This document shows positions 46,563-55,005 of a stretch of 64,000 bases of DNA, piece by piece; within the stretch, counting starts at the first letter, position 1, and every line of letters begins with the position of its first letter. The translations under genes and the position numbers were made by a program. The DNA is taken from contig NZ_CP049258.1 in the NCBI RefSeq assembly GCF_011046735.1, forward strand, positions 898,501 to 962,500, read 5' to 3'. The notes below the pieces were generated by a model. It saw nothing but the letters and a program-made list of their open reading frames with translations. It searched no databases and was not told where the DNA came from. The DNA is from Nordella sp. HKS 07 (GTDB taxonomy: Bacteria > Pseudomonadota > Alphaproteobacteria > Rhizobiales > Aestuariivirgaceae).

Positions 46563-47024
46563 TCACGAAAGGAGCTTGTGCGCGCCACTCCCATTAATGG
46601 AGATTTTGCGCGGCTTCGCTGCTTCAGGAATCTCCTTATGCAGCTCTATTTCGAGAATACCGTCCTCATAATGGGCATTCGTCACTTCGACATGGTCGGC
46701 CAGGCTGAATTGACGCTCGAAATCCTTGTTCGGGATACCTTCATGCAGATAATGGCGCCCCTGCTCCCGTTCTTTTCGGCCCGCAACGGTCAAGAGGTTT
46801 TGCTGAGTTGTGATGTTGATGTCGCGCGTTGAGAAGCCCGCCACAGCGAGACGGATAGTATAATTCGCCTCGTCTTTCCTAATAATGTCATAGGGCGGAA
46901 AATTTCCCGGAACCTGAATACCCGAGTGATCCGGCGAAATTTGATCTAGTTCGGCCACACAGACGTTCAAGACCCCCCTCGCAAAAAATTTTATTGTGAG
47001 TTCCTTCCGGTGAGCGACGAACAC
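46563..47024 (-). CDS. Hsp20/IbpA-type small heat shock protein with unusual N-terminus
   Basis: A holdase chaperone. The alpha-crystallin domain is complete from PPYDIIRKDEANYTIRLAVAGF through LTVAGRKEREQGRHYLHEGIPNKDFERQFSLADHVEVTNAHYEDGILEIEL, followed by EIPEAAKPRKISI. The usual IbpA start (FDRL..LLD helix before PPYD) is missing; about 45 residues of unrelated sequence stand there, so the gene may have lost its own start or begin further in. It heads a reverse operon with the two following small genes. Confidence 0.85.
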   Translation of the reverse strand: MFVAHRKELTIKFFARGVLNVCVAELDQISPDHSGIQVPGNFPPYDIIRKDEANYTIRLAVAGFSTRDINITTQQNLLTVAGRKEREQGRHYLHEGIPNKDFERQFSLADHVEVTNAHYEDGILEIELHKEIPEAAKPRKISINGSGAHKLLS

Positions 47025-47059
47025 CCTACGCGCCGACGAGCTTCGCGCTCAACTCGGCG

Positions 47060-47180
47060 TCCGGAACCATTTACGAGCACCCCGCATTACGAAAATGGTC
47101 ATGATTGCGCTCAATTCATGGCCATCTCGCCCGTCGGGCTATGGATTGCCTCCCAGTCCGGCGGGCACCCTGCCTACGGA
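47060..47180. repeat. ~120-bp non-coding repeat, copy 1
   Basis: Starts GGAACCATTTACGAG, runs through ATTACGAAAATGGTCATGA and TTCATGGCCATCT to GGATTGCCTCCCAGTCCGGCGGG. Similar sequence is at 47858-47975, in the same orientation, on the other side of the nuclease pseudogene. Confidence 0.6.
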
Positions 47181-47303
47181 ACAATTTACCGTTGCATTTC
47201 GTTGCCTGTTGCCTGCCGCCGCCGGCAGGCAGCCCAAGGCCCGCCAGGTCTCCACCTAGCTAATGCCCAACCCTGGCGGGCCACTGAAATAGTGCTCGCT
47301 TAC

Positions 47304-47836
47304 CGATAAGGCGCGCCCCAGCCAGCGGCCTTAGCTTCCGCTTCGGAGCAAAACCACCTCTCGCCCCTTCGAGGTGTCTATCCGCGTCTTGGCATAACTC
47401 TCCGACCATGGGGCGTGGTAGATTTTCTCGCCCTTGGCGCTGATGTTGCCTTTGATCGGACAGCCACCTTCGGAAGAGGAGACCTTTTGAGACGTCTCCC
47501 AGCGCCTGCCCATGGCGGCTGGGTTCTGGACTGCCAAACCCCGAGTTTGTCACGCTGCGGTTTCATCTCGAGATCTATGTAGTCGGCCGAATACTTGACG
47601 AAGGCCCAGGCCAGACCACGGCTGACGAGCTTTGCGCCGATGTCGGACACGTCATCAGTCGAGCAGCGGGCGATCAACGGGCCATAGTCGTCAAGCTCGC
47701 GTCCTTCGCAGGTCACCGTCTTGCCGTCTGTCATCGCCGCCAGGGCGTCGGCGGCAGCCTTGGCGCGTCCCAGGTGCCTTCCGCCGTGAAATATGACATT
47801 GGCGCGCGGGTAAGCTTTCCCGAAACCCAAAAGCAC
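47304..47836 (-). pseudogene. thermonuclease-like (SNase) gene with two or more frameshifts
   Basis: Pieces in three frames read in order: an SNase-like part (DGKTVTCEGRELDDYGPLIARCSTDDVSDIGAKLVSRGLAWAF, about 47560-47740), then GCPIKGNISAKGEKIYHAPWSESYAKTRIDTSKG, then RWFCSEAEAKAAGWGAPYR. The CxIKGN...KIYH.P....Y..T.I....GERWFCSEAEA..AGWR tail is a known C-terminal module of such nucleases. No start or signal peptide is left, so it is not functional. Confidence 0.75.
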
Positions 47837-47857
47837 CGACGGATGTCGTACTCAACT

Positions 47858-47975
47858 CGACGCCTGGAACCATTTAACCAGCGTCCGAATTACGAAGAGG
47901 GCCATGATCGAGGTGCGTTCATAGCCATCTAGCCGGCGGGCCACGGATGCCTCCCGGTCCGGCGGGTGCCCAAAA
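47858..47975. repeat. ~120-bp non-coding repeat, copy 2
   Basis: Diverged match of 47060-47180 (GGAACCATTTAACC..., ATTACGAAGAGGGCCATGA, TTCATAGCCATCT, GGATGCCTCCCGGTCCGGCGGG). Confidence 0.6.
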
Positions 47976-48036
47976 ACGCAAATGCACGTCCGGGCTTTGC
48001 TTTTTCCGAAGCCGGCGAGGGTCAAAAGGCGGCCTC

Positions 48037-48549
48037 ATGGAGAAGAAATCGAGCATCGAGGCGATTGGGCAGAGTGTAATTGAGGAAGCGCGAATGGTGC
48101 TCCCCGGCATTCAAGCTTTATTCGGATTCCAGCTTATCGCGGTCTTCAACCAACACTTTTCATCACTACCGATCTTGGAGCAATACCTACATTACGGCGC
48201 TATAGTGCTCATCGCCGTGTCTATTGCGATAATTATGACGCCAGCCGCCTATCACCGCCTTGCCGAGCAAACTACGATTTCTGTGTTTTTCGTATCATTT
48301 GCTTCATGGCTCATCGCTATTGCCATGGGCCCCCTGGCAACCGCCATTTCGTTGGAACTCTATATCGTAGGGGTCGTCCTGATGGGTCGCAGTTTTCTCA
48401 GCATCTGTATTGCTGTCGGACTTTTTTGCATATTCGCGTCCTTGTGGTTTGCATTGCCATTGGCGCTCCGCGCCCGTCGTAAGCTAGATCCTGATTGGTC
48501 GCCGCCGAGCGCGAGGCCCCCCAGACCGCAGAATAGAAGCTCCAGATGA
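48037..48549 (+). CDS. DUF6328 family membrane protein
   Basis: A 170-residue protein with four predicted membrane helices. The N-terminal EARMVLPGIQALFGFQLIAVFNQHF matches the DUF6328 start (E.R..LPG.QALLGFQ), and AYHRLAE lies between helices 2 and 3. The C-terminus is a Pro/Arg-rich cytoplasmic tail. Family function unknown; often next to stress genes. ATG at 48037, weak ribosome site. Confidence 0.75.
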   Translation: MEKKSSIEAIGQSVIEEARMVLPGIQALFGFQLIAVFNQHFSSLPILEQYLHYGAIVLIAVSIAIIMTPAAYHRLAEQTTISVFFVSFASWLIAIAMGPLATAISLELYIVGVVLMGRSFLSICIAVGLFCIFASLWFALPLALRARRKLDPDWSPPSARPPRPQNRSSR

Positions 48550-48557
48550 GCACAAGG

Positions 48558-48582
48558 GGAACCGGGCGCAGCGCTGTGGGTT
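48558..48582 (+). promoter_or_regulatory. EcfG-type promoter of the pyrophosphatase gene
   Basis: GGAAC at 48558, 16 bases, GGTT at 48579, about 30 bases before the ATG at 48614. Confidence 0.5.
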
Positions 48583-48613
48583 TGTCGCTGTAGGTTCTCC
48601 GTGAGAAACAACA

Positions 48614-49162
48614 ATGGCCCGCAGCAAACTGCTTCTGGAACTCGAACCTTACGATAAGAAATCAGGAGCATTGCGCGTCATCATCGAGACCCCAAAGGGC
48701 AGCCGCAACAAGTACGATTATGATCCGGACAGCGATACATTTGAGCTGGCAAAAGTTCTTCCCGAAGGCATGAATTTTCCATTTGATTTCGGCTTCGTGC
48801 CTTCGACGCTGGCCCCAGACGGCGATCCGCTCGACGTTCTGGTGCTGACGGATGCGCCTGCCGTGCCCGGATGCACACTGAAAGCCCGCCCACTGGGGGC
48901 CATTGAGGCTCGCCAGAAGGAAAAGGGCAGCGATTGGATTCGTAATGACAGATTAATCGCGCTGGCCGAGCGTGCCCGCGTGCACGATAGCGCGCGCAGC
49001 CTCGATGACCTTGGCCCCCACGTGCTCAAAGACATCAAGGGATTTTTCATCAACTACAATCGGCTCTTCGACAAACAATTCGAGTGCATTAAGGACGTCG
49101 GTCCAAAGCGGGCCGCGCGCCTTATCGAGGACGCACAAAAGCTCTTCCGAAAGAAACACTAG
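48614..49162 (+). CDS. inorganic pyrophosphatase-like protein (family I)
   Basis: A 182-residue soluble PPase. The metal cluster motif is DGDPLDVLVLTD, preceded by IETPKGSRNKYDYD and PFDFGFVPST, with KDIKGFFINYNRLFDKQFE near the end. Hydrolyses PPi to two phosphates. It differs from housekeeping PPases in several spacer positions and is likely a stress-induced paralogue, given the EcfG-type promoter in front. Confidence 0.85.
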   Translation: MARSKLLLELEPYDKKSGALRVIIETPKGSRNKYDYDPDSDTFELAKVLPEGMNFPFDFGFVPSTLAPDGDPLDVLVLTDAPAVPGCTLKARPLGAIEARQKEKGSDWIRNDRLIALAERARVHDSARSLDDLGPHVLKDIKGFFINYNRLFDKQFECIKDVGPKRAARLIEDAQKLFRKKH

Positions 49163-49324
49163 CGACTGCACGCTTGCGGTGCCCACGCAGGCCAAGATGG
49201 CTATTTGATTTCCGCCCTCATAGATCAGCGCCAATGGCGACCCGCAGGCACTACAGAAATACCTAAGGGCGATTGGAGAGGATTGAATGACCACCGCCTC
49301 TTATCGATTCATCCCATCGGGGCC

Positions 49325-49349
49325 GGAACATTGTTTGAAGCGCCGAGTT
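49325..49349 (+). promoter_or_regulatory. EcfG-type promoter
   Basis: GGAAC at 49325, 16 bases, AGTT at 49346, 40 bases before the ATG of the Gly-rich gene. Confidence 0.45.
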
Positions 49350-49388
49350 TGGCCCGCAAGGACGGCTTTTTTCTGAAGGACAAAACTC

Positions 49389-49958
49389 ATGAGGAACAGA
49401 CGTGACAATCATCGCGATTTCGACGAAGGCGAACACCCCCGCGACGCCCGTGGGCGATTTGTTGACGATGATGAGGACAATGGCGACCGCTATCAGGGTC
49501 GATATGGTCGCGGTGAATACGGCGGACGCGGATCTGGCCAAGGCTTCGGCGAATTCGGATCATCTCGCTTTGGTGGTGATGGCGAGCAAGGCAGGTACGG
49601 TGAGTTCCGGGGCGGTGGCCTCACCCGCGGCGGCTATGAGCGTGACTATGGCGGCCCCGAAGGAGGATGGGGCTATCCAGAGGAAAGCCAAAGAAGCGGG
49701 ACGCGGGGACGAGGCATGAGAGGTGAAAATTGGGGTGGCTACGGTCAGGGCGAAGGCGGATCGGAAAGTCCGCGTTCCCGGGATGAGGATGACTATGATC
49801 CTGACTATCGGCATTGGCGGGGCGAGCAGATGAAGAAGCTAGACGAAGACTACGACGAATGGCGCCAGGAGCGGCGCAAGAAATTCTCGGAAGACTTCGA
49901 CAAGTGGCGCAGCAGTCGGCCCGCTAAGAGCCAAACGGAGCAGACTACGAAGAAATAG
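49389..49958 (+). CDS. Gly/Arg/Asp-rich protein with a C-terminal DYxxWRxER module
   Basis: A 189-residue protein of low complexity. The middle (about residues 35-125) is rich in RGG/GYG/GGYE. The C-terminal module DPDYRHWRGEQMKKLDEDYDEWRQERRKKF, then SEDFDKWRSSR, is the one seen in Rhizobiales SWFGD-type proteins, though the SWFGD motif itself is absent. Probably disordered with a helical end. A role in stress or nucleic-acid binding is only a guess. Confidence 0.7.
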   Translation: MRNRRDNHRDFDEGEHPRDARGRFVDDDEDNGDRYQGRYGRGEYGGRGSGQGFGEFGSSRFGGDGEQGRYGEFRGGGLTRGGYERDYGGPEGGWGYPEESQRSGTRGRGMRGENWGGYGQGEGGSESPRSRDEDDYDPDYRHWRGEQMKKLDEDYDEWRQERRKKFSEDFDKWRSSRPAKSQTEQTTKK

Positions 49959-50066
49959 AGTAACTGCATCGGCACTTTTCTGAAGATCCCACAGTAAAAC
50001 CCGCCACGATGCCGAGCACCGTTTCGTGGCGGGCCTCGTTCTGCGAACCTCCTGAGACGACAAAAT

Positions 50067-50091
50067 GGAACTGGTGCTCACTTTGCGGGTT
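50067..50091 (+). promoter_or_regulatory. EcfG-type promoter
   Basis: GGAAC at 50067, 16 bases, GGTT at 50088, about 48 bases before the 25-residue membrane protein gene. Confidence 0.45.
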
Positions 50092-50138
50092 ACACAGTGC
50101 TCAGGAAGTTGTTCCGAGAATGATCGAAGGAGGACCAT

Positions 50139-50216
50139 ATGGGACGCGGTATTCTACTTTGGATGTTGGGTGTTCCCATTCCCATTATCCTGCTGCTCCT
50201 CCTCTTCTTTCGTTAG
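50139..50216 (+). CDS. 25-residue membrane protein
   Basis: MGRGILLWMLGVPIPIILLLL then LFFR: one hydrophobic helix with a central Pro-Ile-Pro. The pattern is common in Rhizobiales as a tiny stress-linked membrane protein. A perfect GAAGGAGG ribosome site precedes it, and its stop overlaps the AGGAGG of the next gene, so the two are co-expressed. Confidence 0.8.
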   Translation: MGRGILLWMLGVPIPIILLLLLFFR

Positions 50217-50225
50217 GAGGACGAT

Positions 50226-51155
50226 ATGGCAACCGTTACACGTGAGGTTCCGCTGATGGACGAGGCTTCAAAGCCAGCGGTCGTATGGGGACCCATATTT
50301 GCCGGCGCATTCGCCGCCGTGGCCGCAACGGCGGTGCTCGTGCTTCTTGGCTCGGGGCTGGGTCTTACCCTAATCTCTCCCTGGTCGGGAGAAAGCGCAG
50401 GCCTGGCGACCGTAGCCGCATCAACGGCGATCTGGCTCGTCGTTGTTCAATGGCTTTCCTCAGCTCTAGGTGGCTACCTCTCCGGGCGACTTCGGACCAA
50501 ATGGGTTGGCGTTCATTCTGACGAAGTGTTTTTCCGCGATACGGCACACGGCTTCATGGCATGGGCAATGGCGACGCTACTCATCATAGGCTTAGTGGGC
50601 ATCCATACGACTATGCTTCTCGGGGCTGGAACTCATGTCGCGGCTTCTGTCGCTGGCGGCGCCGCCAATGCCGCTAGCCAGACTGCCCAGGCGAACAATC
50701 AGAATGAGGCGACCGGCTATCTGGTGGACAGCTTGCTGAGGCCCGCCGATCCAGCGCGCTTGACAACTACAGGCGCGGAAGCAGATCAGGCTGCATCGGC
50801 GCAAGCGTCCCGCATCCTCGTAATGGGGGCACTGCAGGGTGAGGTTACTCAAGAAGACCGGACTTATCTGGCCAGTCTTGTCGCCGCAAGGACCGGCCTC
50901 GCGCAGCAGGATGCGCAAGCGCGTGTCGAGGCCATCCTCACCAAGGCCAACGGGTTTAAAGCGAAGGCACAGCAGGCTGCAGATGACGCCCGCAAAGCCA
51001 GTGCCACGGCAGCCATTCTTGGTGCGCTGTCAATGGTAATCGGGGCATTCATAGCTTCTGTTGCTGGGGCCATGGGCGGACGGCAGCGGGATGACGACGA
51101 ACTGAAGCGCGATGATGACGAGCTGTCGCTAGTGAGTTCTGCTCGCTATACCTAG
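50226..51155 (+). CDS. membrane protein of unknown function (PhnA-like annotated group)
   Basis: A 309-residue protein. Predicted helices are at about residues 22-48, 62-85, 108-133 and 262-285. A soluble Ala/Gln-rich helical stretch (QTAQANNQNEATGYLVDSLLR, then about 170-255) follows the third. It ends in a repeated acidic tail DDDELKRDDDELS. A strong AGGAGG ribosome site is shared with the end of the tiny upstream gene. Homologues in Rhizobiales are usually labelled hypothetical or PhnA-like without evidence. Confidence 0.75.
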   Translation: MATVTREVPLMDEASKPAVVWGPIFAGAFAAVAATAVLVLLGSGLGLTLISPWSGESAGLATVAASTAIWLVVVQWLSSALGGYLSGRLRTKWVGVHSDEVFFRDTAHGFMAWAMATLLIIGLVGIHTTMLLGAGTHVAASVAGGAANAASQTAQANNQNEATGYLVDSLLRPADPARLTTTGAEADQAASAQASRILVMGALQGEVTQEDRTYLASLVAARTGLAQQDAQARVEAILTKANGFKAKAQQAADDARKASATAAILGALSMVIGAFIASVAGAMGGRQRDDDELKRDDDELSLVSSARYT

Positions 51156-51264
51156 AGCCGTGTCAGCCACGGCATGGGCCACGTAGGGCCAGGGCGGACC
51201 TCAAAGCAAAAGCTCGTCCCCTGGTTTCCAAAGGAGCGGGCTGGCGTCGAGTTTTGCGGGTGGA

Positions 51265-51360
51265 TTAGAAGATCAGCCAGACAAGGCCGCCTCCGATGAT
51301 GGCGCTGAGAACCATGAGGATACAGGCGGCGAAAAGCAGGGCTCTTGGGTCGGGGATCAT
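51265..51360 (-). CDS. 31-residue membrane protein
   Basis: MIPDPRALLFAACILMVLSA then IIGGGLVWLIF: one membrane helix. A GGAGG ribosome site is correctly placed before the ATG at 51360. Family unknown, but size and style match other tiny Rhizobiales membrane proteins. Confidence 0.6.
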   Translation of the reverse strand: MIPDPRALLFAACILMVLSAIIGGGLVWLIF

Positions 51361-51403
51361 ATCATCTTCCTCCGTCAGGCTCGGAAACCGGCGATGGCCG
51401 GAA

Positions 51404-51673
51404 TTACTGCAGCGCGGCGACGCGCCGATACTTCTCAGGTGTGTCGTGGCCGTCCCAGGGCTTCGTGTAGGGCGGCAAATGCCTGAAAAGATCAAGCTGG
51501 CTTTCGTGGACGTGCCAACTCACCTGTCCGCTCGGCAGGTCGATATAGACCCACCAATGCCACTCAGGGTCCCAGCCTTCGATTGCGGTCTTGGCGATGC
51601 CAGCTGGAAAGCATTTCGAGAGGGCGGCAACGACGCGGTTGCGCTCCTCCTAGACGGAACCAATCTCGCTCAT
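51404..51673 (-). pseudogene. small DUF7694-like gene with an amber codon
   Basis: Start ATG at 51673 with a GAAGGAG ribosome site, then MSEIGSV-TAG. The same frame continues EERNRVVAALSKCFPAGIAKTAIEGWDPEWHWWVYIDLPSGQVSWHVHESQLDLFRHLPPY.KPWDGHDTPEKYRRVAALQ to the stop. The WHWWVY...VSWH.H.......LP.Y...WDGH.T.EKY.RV pattern is a recognised small phage/plasmid-linked family. Only the amber at codon 8 breaks it. Confidence 0.65.
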
Positions 51674-51841
51674 CGTTTCTCCTTCAAGAACTTGTAAAAC
51701 CGCTGCCAGTCCCTCCGCTTGCCCTCGCAGGTCTTCAGGGTGGAGCATCTGCGAGCACCAGGGCACCAATCGCCCTCGCCCGCTTGGAACAGACGAGCCG
51801 ATGAGCAAGGGTGCGCCGGCGAAGCGCGGGAGGAAGCCGGC

Positions 51842-52063
51842 ATGCAGGGTGCTCCATTGAGCGCCAGCAGTATGATCCGGATCGGTGCAAAATCGCCTGA
51901 CGCGGACCGCTTTGAATCGCTCATGGGCGAAGCAGATCCCCCGATATTCGAGGCCGGCAGCTATTGGCATCGCTCCTGGGTTGAATATGAGCAGTTGCGC
52001 GCCAAGCCGCCTAGGCCCGTGAAACCGACGCCCTCATTCGACTACGTCAAGCGCCGGCCATGA
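51842..52063 (+). CDS. small hypothetical protein
   Basis: A 73-residue protein with a GGAGGAAG ribosome site. The second half is PIFEAGSYWHRSWVEYEQLRAKPPRP. Its stop overlaps the next start (ATGA), so it forms a three-gene unit with the companion ORF and the recombinase. No family recognised. Confidence 0.5.
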   Translation: MQGAPLSASSMIRIGAKSPDADRFESLMGEADPPIFEAGSYWHRSWVEYEQLRAKPPRPVKPTPSFDYVKRRP

Positions 52064-52248
52064 AACGCCGTCCACAACCCGCAACCACCGTAACTGGGCC
52101 GCCCCTTGCTCCGGCGCCCTTCAGCAGTCTACCTTCCGAGTTGCAGGCCGTCCTGATCTCTATGACCGACCAGATGGCCATCCGAGCGGCTCGCGAGTAT
52201 GTGGAGAAACTCGACCATGAAGCGTTGGGCGATTTACGCGCGCTATAG
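52060..52248 (+). CDS. small companion ORF overlapping the recombinase
   Basis: A 62-residue protein, Pro-rich at the start, helical at the end (AIRAAREYVEKLDHEALGDLRAL). It overlaps the start of the recombinase by 32 bases in another frame. The decayed recombinase at 43.3 kb has an equivalent overlapping ORF ending ALGDLHAL, which supports it being real. Confidence 0.5.
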   Translation: MKRRPQPATTVTGPPLAPAPFSSLPSELQAVLISMTDQMAIRAAREYVEKLDHEALGDLRAL

Positions 52249-53776
52249 CGACGAAGAAAAGCAGAATGCGAAATCGATCGACGATCAGGTGCACGAATGC
52301 CGCGCCGAGATCGCGCGCAAGGGCGGCGGTGACGTCGTCTTGACCTTCGCCGATGCCGGCAAGTCCGGTTTCCACACGGCACAGCGACCGCAGTATCTCG
52401 CCATGGTCCGTGCCCTGAAAGAGCGCGGCTTCGATGCGCTGATGGCGGAAGACACCGACCGTCTGGCGCGCTCGCTGAAGGAAATGGCCTCGCTCCACGA
52501 CATCGCCGAATATGCGGGCGTCGAGCTGTGGACGATCGTCGACGGCCGCCTCACCATGATGCACGCCGCCTGGAAAGGCATTTCGGGTCAGGACTTCCTT
52601 CGCAATCTCGCGGTCAAGACCAGGCGCGGGCTCATCGGTGTCGTCAAGCGCGGCGGCATCCCGGGCGGGCGTTGCTATGGGTATGACGTCGCCGGCACCG
52701 CAAAACGGACCGTCAATGAGGGTGAGGCGACGATCGTACGACGGATCTTCCACGAATATTCGGCCGGCAAGAGTCCCCGCAAGATCGTGGCAGATCTCAA
52801 CCGCGAAGGCGTGCCGGGCCCGCGCGGCGGCCTGTGGCGTGTGTCGACGCTCATCGGCAATCCGAAGCGCCTCAATGGCACGCTCAACAATCCGATCTAT
52901 CGTGGCCGGCTGACGTTCAACCGGCAAAGCTTCCGGAAAGACCCGGAGACCGGCCGGCGCATCGCGCGCGAGAACCCGGCCGATCTCTGGATCTATGAGG
53001 AGCATCCCGATCTCGCGATCGTCGATGTGGACCTCTGGGACGAGGTCCAGCGCCGGCGCGCCAACAATCTGAGGGGCCTGCGCAAGCTGGGCGAGTTCCG
53101 CCGGCCGCAGTCGCTCCTGAGCGGCCTGATCCGCTGCCGCGTCTGCGGCGGACCGATGACCAAGGCCGGCGCCTATTATCGCTGCGCCGAGCGGCTCAAT
53201 TCCGGTGCCTGCAGCAATGGCAATGGTCTCGCCGTCGAGCGCGTCGAGAAGATCACGATCGAGGCGGTGAGGGCCGCCCTCCAAGACCCTATCCTGATCG
53301 CGCGCTTTCAGAAGGTGTTTCGCGAGGAGGTGGAGCGCCAGCTGGCGGTGCGCCGCGCCGGCGCCGGGGAGATTAGGAAGAAGCTCGCCGAGCTCGACCG
53401 CAAGATCGCCAACCTGACCCGGAGTCTTGAGACGGGCCTGGATTCGCAGGCCGTCAGGGAGCGCCTGCACGACCTCGAATATGACCGCCACCAACTGGCG
53501 GCCGAGCTCCCCAACGCCGAGCCAAAGGCGCAGGAGAAGGTGCGGCGGATGATCCCGGAGACCCACAGCCTGGCCGCCGCCATGTCCGCCAACCAGAACC
53601 TTGCCGTAGTCCTCGCCGGCAAGGACACAGAGGCGTTGAAATTAAGGGAAGATTTTCGCTCGACGATCGCCGAGATCCGCTCAGGCCCGGTCGACGGCCG
53701 CATGACGCTGGAGGTCGATGGAAAAGTTCGGGGTCTCCTGCAGGCTGCAGGAGACCCCGAACACGTACGGCACTGT

Positions 53777-53791
<15 letters not shown>
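52217..53791 (+). CDS. large serine recombinase (integrase)
   Basis: A 524-residue recombinase. The resolvase catalytic domain starts MKRWAIYARYSDEEK with the nucleophile Ser; MAEDTDRLARS holds the conserved Arg pair. The Recombinase domain (GGRCYGYDV..., NREGVPGPRGG.W....I..NP) is at about 165-290. The zinc ribbon GLIRCRVCGGPMTKAGAYYRC....NSGAC lies at about 310-335, then a coiled coil to ~430. The last residues (CWLRE) and the stop are written by the 3' end of tRNA-fMet on the other strand. Probably mobilises the 44-53.8 kb segment. Confidence 0.93.
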
Positions 53792-53853
<62 letters not shown>

Positions 53854-54015
53854 TCAAAACGGCTTGGACGAACCAAGGGATGTGCGAACGCGGGATGTAT
53901 GTAGCAATCGAAATGCTGTTTGTGAACCCCCATCCTGAAGAAATTTCAGTGGAAATCGTTGATTGTGACAAGGAACCCGGACAGGGTACGGGCCGGGCAG
54001 TCGAGGGACAGAAAA
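53854..54015. other. spacer upstream of tRNA-fMet
   Basis: No gene. Should contain the tRNA promoter on the reverse strand. Confidence 0.4.
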
Positions 54016-54909
54016 GTGCCGAAGATCTCGGTGGATCATCCGGCAGGTGAGGCTTTGCGCCGGACGATGCGCAAGACCATGCGGGCATTGGCCCAGGACC
54101 TAGAACAGGCCCGAACCGGCAAGACCGTGCATCCGGCAAGGCGGCGCCTGAAGCTCGCCCGCAGCCTGCTGCGCCTGATGAAGCCGTCTCTGGGAAGTGA
54201 GGTCTTCCAGCAGGAAAACCAAGCCTTGCGCACCGCCGCCCATGCCCTTGCGGCACTCCGGCTGACCGAAGCCATGAGCGAAGCTATCGCCAAGCTCAAG
54301 GCCGCAACCGGCGACGCCGAGGCGGACCAGGTGGTGTTCGCCGCACTCGAGGCGGCGGCACGGGAGCTGCGCGCCGATGTGGTAAGCCCGGAGGAAACCG
54401 GCCGGCGCATAGAGACGGCCCTCGCCTCGATCGAGGAATTGCGCCCGCGCATCGCCGACTGGCCCCTGCCCAAGCGCGACATGCGCCTGTTCGTCCAGGG
54501 CATGCGCGCCTGCTTTGCCAAGGCCCGCCGGCTGCTGCGCGAGGGTCTCGAGCGGGAAGAGACGCCGCTGCTGCACGAAGCGCGCAAATCCGTCATCCAT
54601 CACCTCCACCATATCGAGCTCTTAAGTCCTTTGTGGCCGAAGCTGTTCAAGGTCTGGGCGGGGGAACTGCAGGAACTGCGCGAGGATCTGGGCGACCTCA
54701 ACGACCTCGACGATCTGTCCGACGAATTTGCCCGTCCCGACAGCCCCTTCGCCGCCATCGCCCAGAAGGACCGGGCCCTGGCCCTGATCGACCGGCGGCG
54801 CAAGTCCATCCTCGCCCGCATCGCCAACGAGACGGGGCATCTTTTTGCCGAGGAACCCAAGAACTTCGCCGCCCGTATCGACGCTTTATGGCGACATTTG
54901 GCGGCTTAG
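54016..54909 (+). CDS. CHAD domain protein
   Basis: A 297-residue all-helical CHAD protein (conserved histidine alpha-helical domain), a family that binds polyphosphate. Two helical-bundle repeats are visible: VHPARRRLKLARSLLRLMK at the start and LLHEARKSVIHHLHHIELLSPLWP later, each with the basic/His surface. AGELQELREDLGDLNDLDDL is the typical end of the second bundle. Start: GTG at 54016; longer readings from TTG/GTG upstream are less likely. No CYTH domain is attached. Confidence 0.88.
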   Translation: MPKISVDHPAGEALRRTMRKTMRALAQDLEQARTGKTVHPARRRLKLARSLLRLMKPSLGSEVFQQENQALRTAAHALAALRLTEAMSEAIAKLKAATGDAEADQVVFAALEAAARELRADVVSPEETGRRIETALASIEELRPRIADWPLPKRDMRLFVQGMRACFAKARRLLREGLEREETPLLHEARKSVIHHLHHIELLSPLWPKLFKVWAGELQELREDLGDLNDLDDLSDEFARPDSPFAAIAQKDRALALIDRRRKSILARIANETGHLFAEEPKNFAARIDALWRHLAA

Positions 54910-55005
54910 CCGCATCCCCATGCAAATTTGACATCGCTGAGCGGGCCAGCCCTGCGCCGGCCCCGCTTGCCGGATCACTTCGCGGTAGTTAACGTCCCGC
55001 CGCAA

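Noticed and set aside
47010..47309. A 99-codon forward ORF starting opposite the Hsp20 gene
   Set aside because: It overlaps the Hsp20 start and part of it is the repeated 120-bp sequence; the second copy of the repeat is interrupted by a stop in that frame.
47069..47890. GGAAC sequences in the two 120-bp repeats as EcfG promoters
   Set aside because: The base pattern 16-17 bases downstream lacks GTT in both copies.
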